Under the pieces are notes generated by a model that did no database searches, was not told the origin of the DNA, and saw only the letters and a list, made by a program, of their open reading frames with translations. Of a stretch of 64,000 nucleotides of DNA, positions 55,939 through 64,000 are shown in pieces (positions within the stretch are counted from its first letter, which is position 1; each line of letters begins with the position of its first letter). This stretch comes from Chamaecyparis obtusa (lineage: Eukaryota; Streptophyta; Pinopsida; Cupressales; Cupressaceae), in contig BSBK01006737.1 in the NCBI GenBank assembly GCA_027943335.1, positions 434,001 to 498,000 of the forward strand, read 5' to 3'. A program made the position numbers and the translations under genes.

Positions 55939-57201
55939 TGTAATACCCCAAAAATGGGCTATAAGTTCATTAACCTCCTATATCATCAAATCATATGAAA
56001 TCGACATCAAAGTCCTAATCTAAGGCACATCTAAACATCATCAAATCTAATTGATTATCTTAAATTTTGCATCGGAGAATATTCCTAGTAATATTCCTAA
56101 TTATCTTAATTATCTTTAATTTTATAATTATTTGGCAATAAATCACATTTATCCTAAAATTTGATTAATTGAATATTTTCATATTTAATTAATTAGATTT
56201 AATATTTGCCACTTAATTATGTAATTAAATTTAATTCTATCTATTATTAATTGTATTATTTAATTTTGACAATAAATCAAAATTCCTATCTTTAATTGAT
56301 TAAATTCTTATTTAATTAATTAAAGCATGTTGTCATTATTTAATAATATAATTTTTAATAAAAGTTTGAATAAATAGTTAATTAACCCATAAATTAATTA
56401 TTTATTTTCAAAAATCAGTTGAGTTGAGGATAAATCACTTTATTTATTTATTTAATTCTTAATTATTATGCATATTCAAAAGAAACAGTTAAACTCCAAA
56501 TCAGAAAATCAATGCAAGTTATTGACTTTTTGGAACTCAACATCCTTTTGGAGTTCAAAAAGCTGATCTAAACTCTAATTTGAGTTAAAAAGCTGTTTTT
56601 GCATGATTTTGAGAATTAACTATCTTTTATGATCAGATAACTCAAAAATCAAGATGAGTTAATTTGAGTGATTTATGGCTTTTATTCATGCACCTCCAAA
56701 GCCCTGGATTTCTATAAATTAAGGCTTTAGCTCTTCACAAATCATCTCATATTTTGCACAATCACGCTGGAGAATTGGAGACTGAGGAATCAACTTGCGA
56801 ATTCAAAGCTTTGTGAGATCAATCTTATTTTTTTTGCATTCATATTACATATCATTGTTAGATTCATAGCATATCAATTTTCAATAGCATTCATAGCATA
56901 TCAATTTCATTTAGCATAGATTTCATATCAGTTTTTACAATTATTATTGCATAGAAAAATCCAAAAAATAGCTTAATTGCATTTATTCCATATCCATCTT
57001 TTGCATTCAAATCCTTCATTTAGGTGTCGTCTAGGTCACTGATCTTGATTACAATCTGAGAACATTAATCTCGCACCTATTAGAAGGCAGTAAATCGCTT
57101 GGTTAGATAGCTTTCAATTTTGCATGATTTTGATTATAGCTAACCTCTAATGTTTTACTGAGTGTTGTGTCTACAGATCAGGTATAATTTTCACACACAC
57201 A
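55939..57201 (+). repeat. 3' LTR of element D (1263 bp)
   Basis: Nearly identical to 41819-43091. By eye the differences are about three transitions and one missing 10-base unit. It ends CACACACACA and is followed by the ATGAT duplication. Confidence 0.95.
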
Positions 57202-57206
57202 ATGAT

Positions 57207-58127
57207 AATCACCTTCATGAAATTAAGATCTAATAGCAACAATTGTAAGTAAATACAATGAAAATCTAATTAAAATTGAAACTAAAATCTATAGCATCTC
57301 ATGACTCTCTAGAAAGAGGTGGTAAGTGAAGCTCTCAACTCAAATCTCCACTAGTGACACTTCTAAAATGAGAATGTATGCTGCTATGCTTCTACAATGC
57401 TTCTATGATGATAGTTCTAGCTCAAATTGATAAGATTATAATGCAAATTACTCTAAAATGCTCTTAATTGCTCTTAGAATGCTCTCAATTGCCTATAGTA
57501 ACAATGCTTTGCAAATGAATTTCTAAGATATCAATTTCTCTCAAAATGCTTCATATTTATAGTAAATTCCCAAGGGTGGGGGGTGGAGTGAAGTAATCAT
57601 GATTTACCTTAGACTGAGTCAAATACTTTGCTTTTTTTATAAGACAATTTAAAAGTTTGTCTCAAAGCTTTGGACAAAAGGACAAGATTGAGTGGTTGAG
57701 ATTGAAACTTTCAAATGGGTGATTGAGATTCATCCTTTTTGAGTGATTTATGTCTTTTTGTCCTCAATTCTTATTGGTTGCTCAATTTTGTTGAAAGATA
57801 TTAAGAATTATTTATTCAATTAATTAATTAAATTTAGCCATGTAAGGGTAATAGGTTCATTTTGATTTTTGATTTAAACAACTATATAACTAATTGATTA
57901 AAATCAATTATGTAGTGTTTTTCACCCCTTTAAGCTTTGATTTAATTATTTAACATCATTATTTGATTTTTCCTTTACTTTTAATTGATTTTGTCCAATT
58001 TGATTTAATTATGTCTATTTTAATTGATTTGATCCCTTTTTTATTGAATTAGTGCATTTTGATGATTTTAAGCCATTTTATTGATTTTTGCAATTTAAAA
58101 GCACTTGTCCATTTTTGAGTGTCTACA
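57207..58127 (-). repeat. Main part of element C 5' LTR
   Basis: In sense it starts TGTAGACACTCAAAAATGG at 58127 and continues, across D, to 41805; total about 935 bases. It matches the solo LTR at 2929-3767 in start, end and inner blocks. A TATAAATA box (plus-strand TATTTATA at 57553-57560) is a likely promoter. The flanking ACTAT (58128-58132) would be C's target duplication; its partner is off the window. Confidence 0.88.
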
Positions 58128-59101
58128 ACTATGTCCTATAATTATGTTGGTAACATTTATAAATGTCATCCTTCTAAGTACTCTGCTAATGTCATTACCA
58201 TAAAGGAAAAATCTGAGAGTGAACCAGTCCATGTTACTACTTGTGCTCAATCCAAGGTTACTCTCCAAGGAGTCCCGTCTAAACCAAGCACCTCTCAAAA
58301 CAAATCTGTTTATGTCCCAAAGTCTATACCTAATATTTCCAACCAGTACAATCTTTTGGAACAACTCAAGAAAACACCAGCCCAGATATCCATCTTAGAG
58401 ATTTTGTGTCTGTCTCCATCTCATAAATATATCCTTGAGAAATCTCTCTTAGGAACCCAGGTCCCCACAAATCTAGATCATGATCAATTTCAAGCTATGG
58501 TGGGACATTTGACAACCCCACATTATCTATCCTTCACTAAAATGATGATTTAGCTATTACCCAACCTCATAATACTCCACTACATATAGAGGTCCTTGTA
58601 CAGAGTCACAAAATCAAGAGAGTACTAATAGATGGAGGAGCTGGCTTGAATATATGCACATTGAAATTAGTCCTTGCATTGGGATTTTCTGAAAATGTTG
58701 TAGATCCAAAGAAGAAAATCACAATCAAAGCTTATGATGAAGAAGAGAGGTCATCCAAGGGATCTGTTGTTCTTCCTATCAGAGTGGGTCCTATAGTCAA
58801 AGATGTACCTTGCCAAGTTCTTGACACAGATCTTGCTTATAACATTCTCTTGGGAAGACCATGGATTCATTCTATGCAAGTTGTGCCATCAACTTATCAT
58901 CAGTGTTTGAAATTCCCTCACAATGGTCAAGAGATCACTATCAAAGGAGATCCTAATCCTTTCCAGTATTGTAGCACTGTGAAGACGTCTGATTCTTTGG
59001 TACCTTATAATCATACTGGATCTTCTGCAACTACACCCATTGATCCAAGTAATGTAGCATCAACTTCTAAATCTAATGGGATCAAGATAGACATAAAATA
59101 A
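58128..59101 (+). pseudogene. Gag end and protease of element F
   Basis: Open to about 58540 (QYNLLEQLKKTPAQISILEI), then a frame change. Protease follows with HIEVLVQSHKIKR, active site IDGGAGLNIC (Asp-Gly-Gly from 58631), KKKITIKAYDEEERSSKG and YNILLGRPWIHSMQVVPSTY; stop at 59099-59101. Confidence 0.85.
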
Positions 59102-60517
59102 TGAAGTATGGGAGAGTACACTTTAGGTCAAGCTCTTTGTATCATAGAGTTGCCTTTGTCTCCTAGATCATATGGTAGATCTTTGATTACCTAACAAAAA
59201 TCAAAGCCCCCTTCCGCACTTGTTTATGACACATTTATAAGTGGGGGTACTATATCAAAAGAAGCAGCTGAGCATAATGCTAATCATTTTCTTAAGTCAC
59301 AAAAGAATGAAGAGGATATCAAACATGAATATATATCACCTGATGTCTATGGTAAAGGGTATACTTTTCTACAAAAGATGGGATACCAAGGCATTGGACC
59401 TATAGGGTTACAAAGAGAGGGTGTTATAAAGCCAATTTTGCAAAATCCAAATTACCAAAGAGATACCCCAGGATTAGGGTACAAAGGAGAAGGACCAAAA
59501 GAAATAAAAGTAAAATCAAAGATCACACCTTTTCATGAGACATCTAAAGCTCCTGCATTACAATTTTGAAAACATGGTATGTCTGTGGATCTAGAGAAAC
59601 AAAGGATAGCGCAAGGAATCATTGATAGACTTGGGGATAATGATGATTCTAACTCTAATAATTATGAATGGGATTCATTATCTGATTGTCCTGAAGAAAT
59701 AGGAATTGATGTTGTCCATCACTATAGTAACGATTACCATGAGGGAGAGATTTCAAGGACTGACTCACTAGGATTAGTCCCACGTGATACTACTCTTGTC
59801 GATCATGAGGGAAGTGAGCATTATCTTGCGATAGATGATTCAGATGAGAGTATGGAAATAGATCTCACTGATACCATCATAAACCTTGACAACTTCTCCA
59901 TCAATACCATCTCTTCTTTTGAAACTGACCCGAATGATCCAATGCTTATCGATTGGGATTCTCCCGATCATCCAGAACTTGATGTCTTTCATAATGATGA
60001 TGCAATTATTGACTATCTTGGAATCAGGGATCATTTACCACCAGGGGATCATAAGTCAAGATTTTCGATAGAACTCAATGACATGGCTTACTTTGGAGAG
60101 AGTGCCAATCCTTTTAGTCATACAAATATAAAAATAATCAACATATCTAATGGTGAAAACCACTCAGTGGCAGTATTAGATCCAAAAATAGTAAAAAGGA
60201 AAGACACATCTGATGGTGAAAACCTCTCTGAGGCACCTGATGATGGAAGGATTGACACTCTTCCCAATTATTTGTATCAAGAGCAATCTACTATCCTTAT
60301 AGAACCAACATTACCTCTTAACATTGGAATTGAGGAGTCTCCACGCATTCTCAAAGTAGCAGCATCCTTGACAGAATCAAAGAAAGAGGCTTTTGCAAAG
60401 TTTTTCAAAGAGAGACAAATCAATTTTGCTTGGTCATATGCTGATATGCCTAGGTTGGACCCTAATCTCATTATGCATCATTTATCTATTCTACCAGGCA
60501 TTAAGCCAGTTAAGTAG
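59102..60517 (+). pseudogene. G-patch and acidic linker of element F
   Basis: G-patch at 59347-59493: YGKGYTFLQKMGYQGIGPIG, then TPGLGYKG. A stop at about 59567-59569 precedes an open 312-codon stretch with NNYEWDSLSD, DVVHHYSND, the phrases GENHSVAVLDP and GENLSEAPDDG (hairpins 60152-60174 and 60215-60237), and the RT lead MPRLDPNLIMHHL. Ends at TAG 60515-60517. Confidence 0.83.
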
Positions 60518-61780
60518 AAGCTCCAAAAGATGCACCCTCATATTGCACTAAAGGTTAAGGCAGAATTGAAGAAGCTCTTAGATGTTGGATTCATTCATGC
60601 TATTGATTATGTTGAATGGATTTCAAATATTGTCCCAGTCTCAAAACCAGACAAGTCTATCCGGATCTGTATAGACTTTCGAGATCTCAATAAAGCTTGT
60701 CCTAAAGATGATTTCCCATTGCCCAATATTGATATTATAGTTGATTTGACTGCTGGACATGGGATGTTATCTTTGATGGATGGTTTTTCTGGATATAACC
60801 AGATCAAGATTGCATCAAAAGACCATGAAAAGACTGCTTTTACTTGTCCTTCGGGTACATATTATTGGAATGTGATGCCTTTTGGGCTTAAGAATGCTAG
60901 TGCCACTTATCAGAGAGCTATAACCACAATCTTTGATGACAAACCATCGTTGAAGATTATGTTGATGACATTTTAGCAAAATCCAAAAATAGAGAAGGTC
61001 ATTGGAGAGTGTTGGATGGAATATTCCCTTGGATGGAAAAATATCAGATTAGACTCAATCCAAAGAAATGTGCATTCAGGGTCACATCGGGCAAACTGCT
61101 AGGGTACATTATCTCCACCAAAGGAATAGAGGTTGATCCAGAAAAGGTTAAAGCAATTATGGAGATGGCTTCCCTGACTAACATTAGTCAGTTAAGATCT
61201 TTGCAAGGACATCTCCAATCTATCAGAAGATTTGTTTCTCAATTAGCAGATCGAAGTCATCCCTTTCAGCATTTGTTGCATAAAAACATCTTATTCCAAT
61301 AGGATGATAAGTGTGAGGAAGCCTTCAATAAAATCAAGCAATATCTGGTGAATCCTCCAACTCTGATGTCACCAATTCTGGGCAAGCCACTCTTGCTCTA
61401 CATTTTAGCTATGATAGTCTCACTAGGTGCTCTTCTCGCCCAACAAGACCACGGAGGAAAAGAAAAAGCCATATACTATATCAGCCGCACCCTTGTGGGA
61501 TATGAACTAAACTATTCTCTAATAGAAAGAGCATGTCTGGCCATTGTCTTTTCTTCACAAAAGTGGTGACGTTACATGTTGTCACATTCAATCAAGCTCA
61601 TTGCCAAGATTGATCCTTTAAAGTATCTATTAAGAAAGAGTGTTAACAGGTAGATTGGCTAAGTGGGTCATGCTGCTTAGTGAATTTGACATTGAATATG
61701 TGGATAGGAAGGCTATCAAAGGCCAAATGATAGCAGATCAACTAGTTGAAGCCCCATTAATAGATGATCAACCTATATAC
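60518..61780 (+). pseudogene. RT and RNase H of element F
   Basis: YVEWISNIVPVSKPDKSI, CIDFRDLNKACPKDDFPLP, LMDGFSGYNQIKIA and FGLKNASATYQRA are open, then a frame change near 60945 puts the YVDD box (60958-60969) out of frame. RNase H: ERACLAIVFSSQK, stop about 61567, frame change near 61640, then LTGRLAKWVMLLSEFDIEYV. Confidence 0.86.
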
Positions 61781-62425
61781 ATAGAGTTCCCTGATGCACA
61801 CATCTTGGCATTATCTACACAAACATGGAAACTATACTTTGATGGATCATGTACTCAACAGGGTTCAAGAGCTGGTATTCTCTTTGTCACGCCGCAAGGA
61901 TACACACTTCCAAAGTCTTACAAGTTGCTCTTTCCTTGCACAAATAATGTGGCTGAATATGAAGCTTTAATGATTGGGCTAAAAATGGCTCTATAGTGGA
62001 AAGTCATTGAACTGAATTTCTATGGAGATTCTCAGTTGATTATAAACCAAGTTAATGATGATTATCAGACTAAGGATGATAAGTTATTACCATATAAACG
62101 TATGGTTGATGACTTCAAACAATATTTCTCAATCATCACTTTTGAGCAGATTCCACAGCATGATAACAAGGCTGTTGATTCAATGGCTACAATTGCTTCT
62201 TTGTTTGATGCAGAGGATACCAAAGCCCGTTTTGAGTTCTTGGTGGAATCCCTGACTTGTCCTACATATGATGATCCTGATATAAGTATTATATGTCATC
62301 TTATTGGACACGACTCCCCAATTTATGGAAAAATCTATTCTTATCTAAAAAATGACATCCTACCTTTGACCTATCCCAAAATAAAAAATAAACTTTTCTC
62401 CACCAAGCCTCCCGCTATGTCCTAA
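61781..62425 (+). pseudogene. Second RNase H of element F
   Basis: LYFDGSCTQQGSRAG, VAEYEAL, stop at 61994-61996, then YGDSQLI and NKAVDSMATI. All catalytic acidic residues are kept across the break. Followed by the tether HLIGHDSPIYGKIYSYL. Confidence 0.84.
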
Positions 62426-63573
62426 TATCTGACACCCTCTAACAGCGAGGTCTTGACGGTACTCTCCTGCAATGTCTCGAGCATGAAACTCAAACTACCT
62501 TGCGAGATGTACATGAGGGTATTTGTGGGACACATTTGAGTGGTCCCTCCTTGGCTAAAAAACTCATGCATATGGGTTATTATTGGCCTACCATGGAAAC
62601 AGATTCCTTTCATTTTGCTAGGGCATGCAAGAAATGTCAGATACATGGAAATCTTATTCATGCACTAGCACAAGTGCTACATCCTTTTACAACTACCTTG
62701 CCATTTAGTCGGTGGGGACTCGACCTTGTGGGTGCAATCAACCCTCCATCTTCCAACAACCACAAATGGATTATCACTGCAATGGAGTATTTTACTAAAT
62801 GGATTGAGGCCATTCCATTGATCACTACCACAGACAAACAAATATCCATGTTTATCCTAAACTATATCATTTGCCGATATGGTATACCTATGTATCTCAT
62901 TACTAATCATGGGAAATAGTTCCAAAATTAGGACATGGATGAACTATGTGCAAAATTCCACATCACCCATAACTATTCCTCCATATACTATCCCCAAGGT
63001 AATGGCCAAGCTGAGGCATCTAATAAAACCATTGTCAAAATCCTACAAAAGACTGTCAATGGCACTGGCCATGACTGGCATATCCAATTGAATCCAACCT
63101 TATGGGCTTACCACACTTCCATTCATACTCCCACTAGAGCCACCCCATATTACCTTGTTTATGGTTCTGAAGCTGTCCTACCCCTCGAGGTCGAGTTCCC
63201 TTCTCTTTGTGTCACTCTCAAAGATTTGATTCCAGATGAAGAGTATAGAGTTGCATGGCTGACCGAACTAGAATTGTTGGATGAACACCATCAGAGAGCT
63301 TATGATCATTTGAAAGTCTATCAACAATGGATGTCTCATTAGTATAATAACAAAGTGAAACTCAGAGACTTTCAGGTGGGTGATCTAGTCCTTCGAGAGA
63401 ATCCCAAGAATCAACAGCATCGTGAAAAGAAGGGCAAGTTTGAACCCAATTGGTTAGGTCCTTTTGTAATTACAACAGTCTATGGCTTCGGGGCTTATCA
63501 GTTGTCTACACCTGAGGGAGATCCTTTGGATGAGCCTCTTAACAACATACACCTCAAGAAGTTCTATCCTTGA
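62426..63573 (+). pseudogene. Integrase of element F
   Basis: Zinc finger HEGICGTH and CKKC intact. First catalytic Asp in WGLDLVG; the second catalytic Asp is Asn (ITNHGK, AAT at 62905-62907), and stops follow it. Glu in QGNGQAEASNK is kept. Stops also occur near 63340. The C-terminal module NWLGPFVI ends LKKFYP. Confidence 0.86.
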
Positions 63574-63663
63574 AGTCCCAATGCAAGGGGTATGTATATA
63601 GTATGTAAAAAAAATATACAAAAAAAAACAAAAAATCAAAAGAAAATTTCAATAAAAGCATGT

Positions 63664-63687
63664 GGTGAAAACCTGGCAATAGGCGCT
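63664..63687 (+). ncRNA. Post-pol hairpin motif of element F
   Basis: Outer GGTG/CGCT (with G-U pairs), AAAA bulge, inner CCTG/TAGG, GNRA loop GCAA, after an A-rich tract at 63606-63660. Confidence 0.6.
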
Positions 63688-64000
63688 ATGTGTGACAAGT
63701 TATCTCCTCTATTTATTAGGATTTTTTTGGTGTGTCCGTTCATTTGTATATATCCATAATGAAACAGCTAGTCAGTCACCATTCCCACCATGTATATATC
63801 ATCATAAAATGGCCAGTTCATAACGTCATCAATTGTATCTACCCATAATAAAACCCCATCAAAGCTTGATCTTTTGTCTTGGTCTTCATCATAGTCTTGT
63901 TGTGTCCTTCTTGATCCATAATAAGTCAGTCCATCACCTAGTTGGGGGCATTGTCCTCAACCTAGTTTTGGAAGTGGATTTATGATAGTCATGACTCTTA
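63688..64000 (+). other. Start of element F tail
   Basis: No gene. The phrase AGTTGGGGGCATTGTCCT (63941) is the F version of the GGGGGCA phrase in the other tails. CCATAATGAAACAGCTAGTC, with variants at 63782 and 63842, gives a loose CCATAATRAAA repeat. Confidence 0.55.

Larger units (their letters stand above)
41819..57201 (+). mobile_element. Element D: young Tat-type retrotransposon, 15.4 kb
   Basis: Complete from LTR to LTR, with ATGAT at 41814-41818 and 57202-57206. Order: LTR, tRNA-Lys site, 2.9 kb leader, one long gag-pol frame (46020-53488), hairpins, 2.1 kb tail, polypurine tract, LTR. It sits in the 5' LTR of element C. The two LTRs differ at about three bases and by one 10-base repeat unit. 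Pol has one single-base loss near 52038 and a TGA at 52301, so this copy cannot make integrase from its own frame. Confidence 0.95.
12558..58127 (-). mobile_element. Element C: Tat-type retrotransposon split by B and D
   Basis: Minus-strand pieces belong together once B (17991-36004) and D (41819-57201) are subtracted. They are 5' LTR (58127-57207 plus 41818-41805), primer site (41802-41785), leader, gag (39470-38310), protease/G-patch (38130-36005), linker onward from 17990, RT, RNase H, second RNase H, and integrase ending at 13991. The coding frame on either side of B rejoins across one GTGAC duplication, which proves that the pieces were one element. The right flank is element F. All coding parts carry stops. 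The left end is uncertain because A abuts it. Confidence 0.9.
58128..64000 (+). mobile_element. Element F: 5'-truncated view of a Tat-type retrotransposon
   Basis: It starts abruptly in the gag end/protease where C's LTR stops and runs through pol to 63573, then a tail reaching the window edge. The gag start, leader and both LTRs are out of view, so its LTR family is unknown. Protein motifs are closest to C in places but not the same copy. Numerous stops and shifts mark it as old. Confidence 0.88.

Overview
The window is plant nuclear DNA from a repeat-rich genome, and nearly all of it is a nest of Ty3/gypsy LTR retrotransposons of the Tat type. The evidence for this is a polyprotein order of gag, protease, reverse transcriptase, RNase H, second (archaeal-type) RNase H and integrase, together with primer binding sites complementary to the 3' end of plant tRNA-Lys(CUU). 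The species cannot be read from the sequence. A large-genome seed plant would fit. No independent host gene was recognised except a plant mobile domain (PMD) gene carried inside the elements.

Layout. Element A (minus strand, 1-12557, 3' end off the window) has its 5' LTR at 11562-12557. Its RT region is split by a solo LTR (2929-3767, target duplication CCCGG). Element C (minus strand) runs from about 12558 to 58127. It is broken by element B (plus, 17991-36004, duplication GTGAC) and, inside C's own 5' LTR, by element D (plus, 41819-57201, duplication ATGAT). Element F (plus, 58128-64000) is a fragment into which C inserted; its 5' part is not in the window. A abuts C's 3' tail and probably inserted into it.

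A and B belong to one family (LTR about 1.0 kb). C and the solo LTR form a second family (LTR 0.84-0.94 kb, starting TGTAGACAC in the sense direction). D is a third family (LTR 1.27 kb). D is the youngest: its LTRs differ by about three substitutions and one 10-base indel, and it keeps a 2060-codon gag-to-RNase H frame. It still has one frameshift, one nonsense codon and a lost integrase zinc ligand. A, B, C and F are pseudogenes with many stops and shifts.

Three things stand out. First, a small RNA-like hairpin (GGTG/CACC outer stem, AAAA bulge, four-pair inner stem, mostly GNRA-type loop) recurs 12 times just after pol and about nine times inside pol across all five elements, with compensatory changes in both stems. 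Second, a PMD gene lies antisense between integrase and 3' LTR in A and B, with a possible promoter and intron of its own. Third, each LTR family carries its own cluster of short CG-containing words in the untranslated leader. All elements also encode a G-patch between protease and RT, as betaretroviruses do.

All comparisons and translations were done by eye; no database or alignment program was used.
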